From contig CAYJME010000090.1 in assembly GCA_964370795.1 (NCBI GenBank), positions 1-11,870 on the forward strand: a stretch of DNA of 11,870 nucleotides, read 5' to 3'. Under the pieces are notes generated by a model that worked only from the letters and a program-made list of their open reading frames with translations, was not told the origin of the DNA and did not search any database. The DNA is from JAHFOW01 sp964370795. Lineage in GTDB: Bacteria > Planctomycetota > Brocadiia > Brocadiales > Brocadiaceae. The position numbers and the translations under genes were made by a program. Shown piece after piece: positions 1 to 6,869 of this stretch; the stretch's first letter is position 1; every line of letters starts with the position of its first letter.

Positions 1-13
1 TAACTATTCAGCG

Positions 14-36
14 AAAAAGGAAAATCCCGAAGGGAT
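14..36 (-). terminator. Weak Rho-independent-type terminator after trpE and the small membrane gene
   Basis: Read on the minus strand, a short hairpin (ATCCC at 36-32, loop TTC, GGGAT at 28-24) is followed by a T-rich tract (TTTCCTTTTT, 23-14). It lies about 60 bp downstream of the stop of the small membrane protein, where a terminator for the trpE transcript would be expected. The stem is only 5 bp, so termination would be modest. The same bases also look like the start of a dispersed repeat (see findings), so the assignment is uncertain. Confidence 0.4.
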
Positions 37-94
37 GAAATGATTATAGAAAAAAACATTTAAAATACATGTGCATTAAAAAACATCTGAAAAT

Positions 95-256
95 TCACTT
101 CCGCGTCCCTTCAAACATTCGCCCAACATAAAAGACCATACCGCCAATAAACAGGAATAACACCTCTGTCTTCATTGAGTCCCTTGCAATGCCAAAGTAA
201 AGGGCATTAAATACCAGGATAATTCCTATAATCTGCATGATTCTGGGAAAACTCAT
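95..256 (-). CDS. Small two-helix membrane protein downstream of trpE, function unknown
   Basis: A 53-residue reading frame starts at ATG 256-254 and ends with TGA at 97-95. A good Shine-Dalgarno (GAGG, 267-264) sits 7 nt before the ATG and is made from the last codons of trpE (AUG AGG UAA). Only 4 bp separate the trpE stop from this start, so translation is probably coupled. Residues about 7-24 and 32-46 are hydrophobic and give two predicted membrane helices joined by a short charged loop (ARDSMKTE); the C-terminus is basic (EGTRK). I do not recognise the family. The codon structure, RBS and coupling argue that it is a real gene; it could be a membrane protein that simply shares the trpE transcript. 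No role in tryptophan synthesis can be claimed. Confidence 0.75.
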   Translation of the reverse strand: MSFPRIMQIIGIILVFNALYFGIARDSMKTEVLFLFIGGMVFYVGRMFEGTRK

Positions 257-260
257 ATAA

Positions 261-1754
261 TTACCTCATCTTTTCTGCAAGTTCAATTGCCTTCAAAAGA
301 CCTTTTGCTTTATTTAAAGTTTCTTCGTATTCACGTTCAGGAATGGAATCTGCCACAATACCCGCGCCAGCCTGAATATAAGCATCATTGCCCTTCAGAA
401 TTATTGTCCGAATGGCAATACACGTATTTATATTTCCAAAAAAATCAAAATAGCCAATGGCCCCTCCGTAAGGGCCCCGTTTTGTTGGCTCAATTTCATC
501 AATAATCTCCATTGCCCTTATTTTAGGCGCCCCGGAAAGGGTACCGGCGGGTAGACAGGCCCTTAAAGAATCAAAGGCGTCCTTACCTTCACGTAATACT
601 CCACAAACACTGGACGTAATATGCATTACGTGCGAATAACGCTCAACGATCATCTTTTCTTCAATGTGCACACTGCCGTACCGTGAGACCCTTCCCACGT
701 CATTTCTCCCCAAATCCAGGAGCATAATGTGCTCGGCGCGTTCCTTGGGATCGGCAATCAACTCATGTTCCAAAGAGGAGTCTTCCACCTCGTCCTTTCC
801 TCTCTTTCTCGTGCCTGCTATTGGACGTACCGTAATTTTCCTGTCCTCAACCTTTACCATTACTTCGGGAGATGAACCGACAAGCCTCAGGTCTCCTAAT
901 TTGAGATAAAACATATAGGGAGAAGGATTAATTACCCGCAAGATACGATAAATGTTAAACGGATCAGCCTGTGTCCGTGTTTTTAAACGCTGTGAAATAA
1001 CCACCTGAAAAATATCCCCCGCCCGGATATATGCTTTGCAATGTTCAACGGCGTTAAGAAAATCAGACTTTTCAAAATTAGAAGAAAATGGCAGGGTAGT
1101 CTCTCCCGTTGTAGTAATATCGTCACTCAGCGACATCACCGGGGTGCGTAATTTTTCAATAATTCGATCAATTTTGCCAATTGTTTGATTATAGATATCC
1201 TCTATTTGGTTATTATTGATGAGAGCTGTGCACACAACCTTAATGGTCTTCGTGAGATGGTCAAAAATAATAATAGTATTATAAAACATCACATGGATGT
1301 CAGGCAGTTGCAAATCATCGTCCGGGACATGAGGCAATCGTTCATAATAACGAATCGAATCATATCCTACATAGCCAACTGCACAACAGAAGAATTTAGG
1401 CAGACCATGTATCAATACAGGGGTAAAGGCCGACATCTCACGGGCAAGCAATTCCAGGGGGTCGGATGCGTATTTGACCTCCATGCCTGAATTACCACGT
1501 TTTATTTCTATCCGATTACCGAAGGCGATAAATTCTTGAAAAGTATCCGTTCCAAGAAAGGAATATCTGGCAATCTTTTCACCGCCCGTAGCGCTCTCAA
1601 GCAGAAAGGCATGGTTGTTGGCGCTTTCAAGTTTTTGAAATGCGGAGACCGGCGTGAGGGTATCTGCAAACAATTGCCGGTAGACGGGTACAATATTCCC
1701 CTTTGTAGCCAAAAGCTTAAATTCATCAAAGGTTGGATAATATTTGTTGTTCAT
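261..1754 (-). CDS. trpE: Anthranilate synthase component I
   Basis: Converts chorismate and glutamine-derived ammonia into anthranilate, the first committed step of tryptophan synthesis, normally with the TrpG amidotransferase subunit. The 497-residue protein has the usual length and two-part layout. The N-terminal domain carries the LLES motif (residues 51-54) that helps bind feedback tryptophan. The chorismate-binding domain has NPSPYMFYL (276-284), PIAGTRKRG (311-319), DLGRND (347-352), PAGTLSGAPK (402-411) and GAGIVADSIPEREYEET (463-479). These are hallmarks of TrpE; PabB or isochorismate synthase is less likely because LLES and PIAGTRKRG are both intact. The start at 1754 matches the family N-terminus, but no Shine-Dalgarno is visible and the best -10 boxes lie 7-19 nt upstream. 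trpG is not adjacent within the window; the next gene is a small membrane protein. Confidence 0.97.
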   Translation of the reverse strand: MNNKYYPTFDEFKLLATKGNIVPVYRQLFADTLTPVSAFQKLESANNHAFLLESATGGEKIARYSFLGTDTFQEFIAFGNRIEIKRGNSGMEVKYASDPLELLAREMSAFTPVLIHGLPKFFCCAVGYVGYDSIRYYERLPHVPDDDLQLPDIHVMFYNTIIIFDHLTKTIKVVCTALINNNQIEDIYNQTIGKIDRIIEKLRTPVMSLSDDITTTGETTLPFSSNFEKSDFLNAVEHCKAYIRAGDIFQVVISQRLKTRTQADPFNIYRILRVINPSPYMFYLKLGDLRLVGSSPEVMVKVEDRKITVRPIAGTRKRGKDEVEDSSLEHELIADPKERAEHIMLLDLGRNDVGRVSRYGSVHIEEKMIVERYSHVMHITSSVCGVLREGKDAFDSLRACLPAGTLSGAPKIRAMEIIDEIEPTKRGPYGGAIGYFDFFGNINTCIAIRTIILKGNDAYIQAGAGIVADSIPEREYEETLNKAKGLLKAIELAEKMR

Positions 1755-1767
1755 GCATTAATTATAC

Positions 1768-1794
1768 ATTATAAAAGACCTTAATTAACATCAA
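1768..1794 (-). promoter_or_regulatory. Promoter for trpE
   Basis: On the minus strand, TTGATG (1794-1789) and TATAAT (1773-1768) are separated by 15 bp, a short but usable spacer. A second TATAAT lies at 1766-1761. Either box would start transcription within roughly 0-10 nt of the trpE ATG, giving a very short or absent leader, with no room for a leader peptide or attenuator. Confidence 0.55.
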
Positions 1795-1809
1795 CTTCTC
1801 AAAATAAAA

Positions 1810-1843
1810 AAAAATGGGTGTTGCGCTTGCAACACCCATTTTT
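1810..1843 (-). terminator. Strong hairpin terminator after the porin gene
   Basis: A 10-bp G/C-containing stem (TGGGTGTTGC at 1815-1824 with GCAACACCCA at 1829-1838) and a 4-nt loop is extended by A-T pairs on both sides. On the minus strand it is followed by a long T tract (1814 down to 1806, and further to 1801). It begins about 38 bp after the porin stop and ends just before the trpE promoter. The flanking A/T runs make it roughly symmetrical, so it could also act on plus-strand transcripts. Confidence 0.9.
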
Positions 1844-1880
1844 CAAGTCAAAATACCAAACAGTACGAGCCAACTTGTCA

Positions 1881-3551
1881 TTAGAAAGTAACCGTGGTTT
1901 GCAGATATCCCCAGTTGGTCTGAATATCCTCAGAACCGCTTTGTGTAACCCATGCATTTGGATTAAAGTAAGAATACCCAGCAAGGATCTTCACGTTTTT
2001 ATACAAATCATATCCAACCGTCAAGTCAATTTCATTGGCCAGACTATTGCTAGTTGCACCAGTTAGATGGCCCAGCGCTGAACTACCATTTGCAAGGTAC
2101 CAGCCATCGTCATCGCTTGCCAGCCAGTAATAATGATAATCAACCTGCGCTGTAAGCTTGCTTGTTGGCATTACCTTTACGTTCGCCCGTGCGTCGTGTA
2201 AATTCTGCCAGGAAATCAGATCAATGAAACCATAGTTACCCTGCCAGTGATTTGTCGGATAAAGATTATCAAATGTTTCATGGGTGTTATCCGTCGGATC
2301 ACTATCACCAGAGGCATAATCATATTCCACGCCGAAACGCGGTTTCCAGGTCAAGTCTTTAAACGTATAACCTGTCCTTGCGGCTGCAGCCCAGGCTTGC
2401 TGGTTTTGGTCGCCATAATGACCAAACTGTCCATGTGCTTCTACCGTATAATCAAGGGCGTCCATACCAGGCGCCTTACCATCAATCCTTGCCCCAATAT
2501 CATGTATCTCAACTGTTCCATCGCCCGGAGCAGCAAATCCATTCAAAACAGCGCTATTACTAACGCTATCCTGATCATTCTTTTGGATATACATCAACTC
2601 TAACAAAGCGTCGGGAACGAGCTTTTTAAATGCATACTGGGCAGCATATACCGATTCATCGGCATTTATGTCACCTGGAAAGGTAGTGTCTCCAACAAAA
2701 CCTCTCTCATCTACTTTGGCGGCAAAAACCTCAGCATGAGCGGCATCAGTGTCCCACATAATCCTGCCACCATCAAAAGTGCGGCCAACGTTAGACCAAA
2801 CAAAGTTACCGATGACCCTATGATCACCCCATATAATTTCCTGGCGACCAACCCGAACCGTCAATGGCAACTCAAAAAGCTTCTTTATATCAAAATAACC
2901 CTGGTGAATGTCCGTCACAGAATTTTCACCGTATGAGTTAGCCCATCCAACTGTTGTACCTTCAGCGCCAAACGTCCTGGCGTCCTGCAGCTGTATAAAT
3001 ACCCTTAAGTGTTCATTAACATCGGCATCCGCCCAAAGCCTTGTTTGGTTAAGGACATAATCATCGTCTCGTGCCTCACTTGCAAGTCTACCAAAGCCAC
3101 CTGACGCGCCACCGGCGCCTCCGGGCTCAGTGGGGTTGCTAGCAGGTACCTGATAAAACCCATTTGAATACTCTGCCCTTGTCCTGATCTGTCCTCCGAG
3201 CTTTACTTTTTTTGCAAATTCCGAATATACATTGCCTGTTATATCCTCGGCCTTCAGAGTTTGTTCACCCTCAGCGGCTGTCTGCATCTCTTCTTTTAGT
3301 GAATGAACCTCATTCCTTAAGGCATCAATCTCTTCCTTAGAATTGGTAGAAGCAGAGGTCGCAACCTTATCCTGTTTAACAGATTGAATCTGTTCTGTCA
3401 GACTTGCAACAGATGCCTTTAAAGCGTTCAACTCCTTCTCCATATCGTCAACAGACTTGGCTTCTGCACCAAATGACTGAGCGCAAGTCGCAACGCAGAA
3501 GACTGCGGTAGCTATACCGCCCATACACGTCTTCCACAATCTTTTCTCCAT
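1881..3551 (-). CDS. Outer-membrane porin, alginate-export-like beta-barrel with N-terminal coiled coil
   Basis: Predicted outer-membrane beta-barrel protein of 556 residues. Residues 1-31 look like a signal peptide (basic start, hydrophobic core, cleavage near FGA or AEA). Residues about 34-92 form a heptad-like coiled coil, and from about 117 onward alternating aromatic/polar strands lead to a terminal phenylalanine (TTVTF), typical of barrel proteins. The block GRQEIIWGDHRVIG followed by WSNVGRTFDGGR (235-264) is the kind of signature seen in the alginate-export (AlgE-like) porin family; the substrate cannot be read from it. The start is placed at ATG 3551 rather than the in-frame ATG at 3566, because GGGAGG lies 7 nt upstream of 3551 and would otherwise be inside the coding region. 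It has its own promoter and terminator, so it is probably monocistronic and may be abundantly expressed. Confidence 0.88.
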   Translation of the reverse strand: MEKRLWKTCMGGIATAVFCVATCAQSFGAEAKSVDDMEKELNALKASVASLTEQIQSVKQDKVATSASTNSKEEIDALRNEVHSLKEEMQTAAEGEQTLKAEDITGNVYSEFAKKVKLGGQIRTRAEYSNGFYQVPASNPTEPGGAGGASGGFGRLASEARDDDYVLNQTRLWADADVNEHLRVFIQLQDARTFGAEGTTVGWANSYGENSVTDIHQGYFDIKKLFELPLTVRVGRQEIIWGDHRVIGNFVWSNVGRTFDGGRIMWDTDAAHAEVFAAKVDERGFVGDTTFPGDINADESVYAAQYAFKKLVPDALLELMYIQKNDQDSVSNSAVLNGFAAPGDGTVEIHDIGARIDGKAPGMDALDYTVEAHGQFGHYGDQNQQAWAAAARTGYTFKDLTWKPRFGVEYDYASGDSDPTDNTHETFDNLYPTNHWQGNYGFIDLISWQNLHDARANVKVMPTSKLTAQVDYHYYWLASDDDGWYLANGSSALGHLTGATSNSLANEIDLTVGYDLYKNVKILAGYSYFNPNAWVTQSGSEDIQTNWGYLQTTVTF

Positions 3552-3612
3552 TTTTTTTCCTCCCATTAATTTAGGACAAATTAGGACCCAAACTTAAATT
3601 AAAAAAAAATAC

Positions 3613-3634
3613 AACACTACTAAAATTCAGTGTT
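3613..3634 (-). promoter_or_regulatory. Attenuator-like hairpin in the porin leader
   Basis: In the porin 5' leader, AACACT and AGTGTT form a 6-bp stem around a 10-nt loop. On the minus strand this is followed two bases later by an unbroken run of T (3609-3601). The stem is preceded by a purine-rich stretch resembling repeated Shine-Dalgarno sequences (3660-3641). This arrangement resembles a weak intrinsic terminator or attenuator; the stem is short and A/T-rich, so I hold it loosely. Confidence 0.35.
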
Positions 3635-3680
3635 TGCAACCTCCTTTCTCCTCCTCCTTGACTTTGGATCTTCTCAAGTT

Positions 3681-3700
3681 AAATCTTATTGAAAAGATTT
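3681..3700 (-). promoter_or_regulatory. Hairpin near the 5' end of the porin mRNA
   Basis: AAATCTT (3681-3687) and AAGATTT (3694-3700) form a perfect 7-bp inverted repeat around a 6-nt loop. It lies just downstream of the predicted porin transcription start (about 3703), so it would be at the very 5' end of the message. A 5' stem of this kind can stabilise an mRNA; that role is inference. Confidence 0.4.
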
Positions 3701-3709
3701 TGCCGACAC

Positions 3710-3737
3710 ATTATAAATGAAAAACAAAAAGTTTCAA
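3710..3737 (-). promoter_or_regulatory. Strong sigma70-type promoter for the porin gene
   Basis: On the minus strand TTGAAA (3737-3732) and a perfect TATAAT (3715-3710) are separated by 16 bp. Transcription would start near 3703 and give a leader of about 150 nt before the porin ATG at 3551. Confidence 0.8.
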
Positions 3738-4170
3738 GAAAATTTTTCTATCCGCTCTTGCATAAAGCGACCATAATCAAAACTACCGTCAAATAATTGC
3801 ACGAACGGTTCTTTTTAAATGATAAGGTTATGTTACCGATTACTTCTAAAAAGTATTCGCAAATACTGCAAAACAATCTATCAGAATAGGAAGATAACAA
3901 ATTTTATTCCTAAAAATCAATCAGTTTTTAATTTTACATTAACATTTAAATACAAAGCCTTTATGACGAATTATGCCCTCTCAGACACAAAACAATATCC
4001 AGTAAAATAACTCAGCCCCTATTTCACCCACGAAACGCATCTTGCAATTTGTACTCCCCTCATATTCAAACAAAAAAACACCTCATTGGAAAAATTACCA
4101 TAAAGATTAATATTTATAAATTATTTATAAATACCAATCCTATGTGTTTTTTTTGTTTTTTAATTTTTTA
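3738..4170. other. Gene-free AT-rich divergent intergenic region
   Basis: This stretch separates the porin promoter from the SPFH promoter. I see no convincing coding region: the only frame of any length (from ATG 3819) has no ribosome binding site and an unremarkable composition. Visible structure includes a small hairpin (AGTATT 3852-3857, AATACT 3862-3867), a tandem 11-bp repeat at 4111-4132, and a T-rich block at 4147-4170 abutting the -35 box, which could serve as an UP element. Confidence 0.6.
4111..4132. repeat. Tandem 11-bp repeat of a palindromic unit, candidate operator
   Basis: TATTTATAAAT occurs twice back to back (4111-4121 and 4122-4132), and each copy contains the perfect 10-bp palindrome ATTTATAAAT. 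The 11-bp period places the two copies about one helical turn apart, as expected for cooperative binding of a dimeric regulator. It ends 38 bp upstream of the -35 box of the SPFH promoter. The AT-rich setting makes chance occurrence possible. Confidence 0.45.
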
Positions 4171-4199
4171 TTGACCTTACAGAGACAGACTTTTATAAT
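4171..4199 (+). promoter_or_regulatory. Consensus-like sigma70 promoter for the SPFH gene pair
   Basis: TTGACC (4171-4176) and a perfect TATAAT (4194-4199) are separated by the optimal 17 bp, with a T-rich tract directly upstream. The predicted start is near 4206, giving a leader of about 60 nt. Confidence 0.85.
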
Positions 4200-4265
4200 A
4201 ATTTCCAATTATTCGTTGATTATGTATTAATTCGTTCCTAAAACGTTGACCAGAAAAGAATAACT

Positions 4266-5450
4266 ATGGACAAAAACTTTAAGCCTAAATTGCACACTTT
4301 CCATATTTATCGCAAAATTATTGTTGGTGTAATTGTTGTATCAATAATACTCGGGGGAATTTACGGCGGCAAAGAGCTAAGCTGGAAGGAAATTGCCGCA
4401 GATGAGGTGGCTGTAGTTGTTAATAATTTAACAGGCGGTATAAAACTCATCAATCGTGCCGGGGCTGTGCTCTATTATCCCTTCATACAAGATATATATA
4501 TATTGGACAAGCGTGAGCAGGTTTTGAAGATGACGTCGGCAGAGATCGACGATAAACATCCACAAGGTACTCCGCTTGTCGTAAAGTCCATCGATGGCGG
4601 TGACGTAGTATTAGATATTCAGATACAATACATGCTAAAGCCGGATTTTGCCACACATATCATTCAAAATTCCGGCGTCGGCGATATTTACAAAACAAAA
4701 TGGCTTTATGATTATGCGCGGACAATTTGTTATTACTGCTATGGAGAATTAACGCTCGACTCATTTCCCATTGCCTCGCAGCGTGATATTAAAGCACAGA
4801 AGGCGCGCGAAGAAATAAACAAGATGTTAGACCCTCATGGTTTTTATGTTTCGTCCATAAACCTGACAGATTACCGTTATTACAGGGAATACGCAGAAAA
4901 AATCCAGGAGCGCAGGTTGGCAGACAAGGAAGTCGAAGAACAGAAGACCAGGGCCGCGGCCGCCAGGGAAAATCAGCGTAAAGTAGTCGTAGAAGAAACC
5001 AAAAAAATGGAGGTTGAAGTGGCGCGGTTTAAGGGTGAATGCGACAAGCGTATCATGGATGCCAGAGGTAGCGCTGAAGCAAAAAAACAAGACGCCGAGG
5101 CATATCTCATACGTCTAAGATTCGAGGCCGATGCTGAATTTGAAAGACTTGCCAAGGAATCAGAAGCAGTACTTGCCACCGTTAAGACTGAAGCCGAAGG
5201 TGTCCTGCTTTTAAGAAGAGCGCTCGAAGGTGAAGGCGGACGTAACATGGTAAGACTCGAGTATGCAAAACGCCTGAAGCAGGCAATAGTCAGAAGCACG
5301 CCGATCATCAGGCAAGGTATAGAAACGCCACAAAGCATCCAGAGGTTTAAGTATATTGAGGATGCTCCAAAGATTGATTATATGTTCCCGGAGCCGCCGG
5401 ATGCTGTTTTGGTCAGTCCTTTAAAGCCAGGCCCTGACAAATCGCCATAA
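4266..5450 (+). CDS. SPFH/band-7 (prohibitin/HflK-like) membrane protein A
   Basis: Predicted membrane-anchored scaffold protein of 394 residues. A short N-terminal tail precedes one transmembrane helix (about 18-35). An SPFH domain follows (about 40-210, starting near IAADEVAVVVNNLTGG), with the bulk of the protein on one face of the membrane. Residues about 210-345 form a long charged alpha-helical coiled coil rich in Ala, Glu, Lys and Arg, as in HflK/HflC, prohibitins and flotillins, which assemble into large rings that organise membrane patches or control proteases. The C-terminal tail is proline-rich (EPPDA...PLKPGP). It is the first gene after a strong promoter, with only a weak RBS (AGAAAAGA). 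A second SPFH gene follows after 34 bp, suggesting a hetero-oligomer in the manner of HflK-HflC. No FtsH or NfeD gene is in the window, so the partner is unknown and I assign no symbol. Confidence 0.85.
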   Translation: MDKNFKPKLHTFHIYRKIIVGVIVVSIILGGIYGGKELSWKEIAADEVAVVVNNLTGGIKLINRAGAVLYYPFIQDIYILDKREQVLKMTSAEIDDKHPQGTPLVVKSIDGGDVVLDIQIQYMLKPDFATHIIQNSGVGDIYKTKWLYDYARTICYYCYGELTLDSFPIASQRDIKAQKAREEINKMLDPHGFYVSSINLTDYRYYREYAEKIQERRLADKEVEEQKTRAAAARENQRKVVVEETKKMEVEVARFKGECDKRIMDARGSAEAKKQDAEAYLIRLRFEADAEFERLAKESEAVLATVKTEAEGVLLLRRALEGEGGRNMVRLEYAKRLKQAIVRSTPIIRQGIETPQSIQRFKYIEDAPKIDYMFPEPPDAVLVSPLKPGPDKSP

Positions 5451-5484
5451 GAGATAGGTAAAGAATTCGATAAATGAGGTGAAA

Positions 5485-6654
5485 ATGCATATAGGAAAAT
5501 TAACAACAAAATATATTATACCCATAGGGATATTTGTATTTGCAGCCATTTTTATTATTGGTATAAAATTCTTTGTCATAAAAGTCAGTGTTGATCAGGT
5601 AGGCGTAAGGACACGCATATGGGGCGTAACCCGTGGTATTGTACAAAAGGATTACGGTCCTGGCTGGCACAGGGCTATTTCTGCAATTGACCAATGGGAT
5701 CTTTATGATACTACGGTTCAAACTCTCGAACTAGCAAAAGATCCTTCCCACCTGGGACATGACGAACGTAAAGAAGCTGCCATCAGAACTGCCGATGACT
5801 ATGATGTATCAGCCGATTTAATTGTGAAGTATCAAATCAAGAAGGGTGATGCATGGAAGTTACGTCAGGACATCGGCGTCGGCGACAGGTATAAAATTAT
5901 CGTAGAAAATGAAACACGTGACATTGCCCGAAGTGTGCTCGGTAGAATGGTCGAGCGTGACTTGTATAATCCGGACGAAAAGAGAAAGAGGGCGGAAGAG
6001 TTTAAAATACAACTAACCGAGAGGTTAGCTTACCGGCATGTAAATGTCATTGATGTCCTGATATTGGAATTAAGATTTGACCCTCAGCTTGACAGAAAAA
6101 TCAAAAACATTAAATTAGCAGAACTTGATAATGTTTTGAATAAATCAAAGGCCCTTGCCGCTGAACAACGTGGTATCACTCAAACAATCGATGCGGATAC
6201 AGAAGCTGTCGCACAGAAAATTGGTGGTGACAAAGAAAGAACTATTACTGTTTTAGATGCTGAGACCACGAAAAGGACAATAGAGCTTCTTGCAGAAGCC
6301 GATAAATATCTGATTCAGAAAAAGGCAGAAGCAGATCTTTACAAGAAGCAGCGAATTGCGGAAGGTAATTTATTAATCAGACAATCCCAGGCAGAGGGAG
6401 AGCGATTAAGGAGAGAGGCATTGGCTGGAATGGGTGGAGACATCCTCGTCGCTATGGAAGCAGCACGCAATATGAATCTTGCAGATATAAATATTTCCAG
6501 CCTCGATATGAATCTTCTCGATGTCGACGATATGGCAACACGTCTTGGAGTTTTTGATACAAAGGGAAGATTGAGGGTGGACTCAAAAACATTTATACAA
6601 GTACAAGAGATACTAAACCAACCAAAAGGTACCGATACATCAAGACCTAGGTAG
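5485..6654 (+). CDS. SPFH/band-7 (HflC/prohibitin-like) membrane protein B
   Basis: Second SPFH protein, 389 residues. Residues about 11-33 form one transmembrane helix. The SPFH domain starts at VSVDQVGVRTRIWG (about 35-48) and contains YGPGWH (57-62) and YDTTVQTLEL (74-83), matching the PG-H and YDTRVQTL-type signatures of HflC and prohibitins. Residues about 205-315 are a helical coiled coil with repeated AEA/AEG motifs, and the C-terminus (SSLDMNLLDVDDMATRLG) is unlike that of its neighbour. The start is set at ATG 5485 because GAGG (5476-5479) lies 5 nt upstream; an in-frame GTG at 5479 overlaps that RBS. It shares a transcript with the preceding SPFH gene, from which it has clearly diverged, so the two are probably distinct subunits of one ring. 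The complex may act with a protease or as a membrane-domain organiser; the sequence does not say which. Confidence 0.87.
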   Translation: MHIGKLTTKYIIPIGIFVFAAIFIIGIKFFVIKVSVDQVGVRTRIWGVTRGIVQKDYGPGWHRAISAIDQWDLYDTTVQTLELAKDPSHLGHDERKEAAIRTADDYDVSADLIVKYQIKKGDAWKLRQDIGVGDRYKIIVENETRDIARSVLGRMVERDLYNPDEKRKRAEEFKIQLTERLAYRHVNVIDVLILELRFDPQLDRKIKNIKLAELDNVLNKSKALAAEQRGITQTIDADTEAVAQKIGGDKERTITVLDAETTKRTIELLAEADKYLIQKKAEADLYKKQRIAEGNLLIRQSQAEGERLRREALAGMGGDILVAMEAARNMNLADINISSLDMNLLDVDDMATRLGVFDTKGRLRVDSKTFIQVQEILNQPKGTDTSRPR

Positions 6655-6685
6655 TATCTCAATAAAAAATTTAGTCCTTTCATAA

Positions 6686-6717
6686 GGCACAGTTGGTTTA
6701 AATAAACCAATTGTGCC
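6686..6717 (+). terminator. Long hairpin after the SPFH pair
   Basis: A 14-bp stem (6686-6699 with 6704-6717) closes on the loop AAAT 31 bp after the second SPFH stop. All pairs are Watson-Crick except one G-T, which is a tolerated G-U wobble only in plus-strand RNA, favouring a role in that transcript. No T-run follows, so it may be a 3'-end stabiliser or processing site rather than a simple intrinsic terminator. Confidence 0.6.
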
Positions 6718-6773
6718 CATACCGTTAGTTTGTAAGTTCTGAATAAATTCATATCTTCTCTTAAATAAAGCAC

Positions 6774-6803
6774 TTGAGTATTAATTTCTTAACGGAATAA
6801 TAT
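6774..6803 (+). promoter_or_regulatory. Possible promoter for the carbonic-anhydrase-like genes
   Basis: TTGAGT (6774-6779) and TAATAT (6798-6803) are separated by 18 bp. It lies in the 215-bp gap before the first carbonic-anhydrase-like gene, downstream of the hairpin. The match is only moderate. Closer to the gene there is a small perfect palindrome (GAATAA-TT-TTATTC, 6834-6847). Confidence 0.3.
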
Positions 6804-6869
6804 TTGCGCTGATACAGAGATATTAGCATAACTGAATAATTTTATTCATTTAAATATTGGGAAGGAAAT

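Noticed and set aside
1185..1490. A 101-codon plus-strand frame opposite trpE
   Set aside because: It lies wholly antisense to well-conserved TrpE motifs and has no identifiable product; a shadow frame.
3480..3495. Possible lipobox (VATC) in the porin signal peptide
   Set aside because: Thr before the Cys is not typical, and a standard signal peptidase I site follows a few residues later; barrel porins are normally not lipoproteins.
3552..3566. Upstream ATG start for the porin
   Set aside because: The Shine-Dalgarno GGGAGG lies inside this extension and is correctly spaced for the ATG at 3551.
3819..4010. A 63-codon plus-strand frame in the large intergenic region
   Set aside because: No ribosome binding site, no recognisable domain and composition like the surrounding AT-rich DNA; probably chance.
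3990..4030. A GGGCTGAG string on the minus strand, reminiscent of part of a TPP riboswitch
   Set aside because: None of the other conserved TPP-riboswitch elements accompany it, and no thiamine gene is near.
5474..5482. Three-codon frame (ATG AGG TGA) overlapping the RBS of SPFH protein B
   Set aside because: Too short to be meaningful; it arises from the GAGGTGA ribosome binding site.
6339..6773. A 144-codon minus-strand frame overlapping the end of SPFH protein B
   Set aside because: Mostly antisense to a conserved coiled coil, with no domain features of its own.
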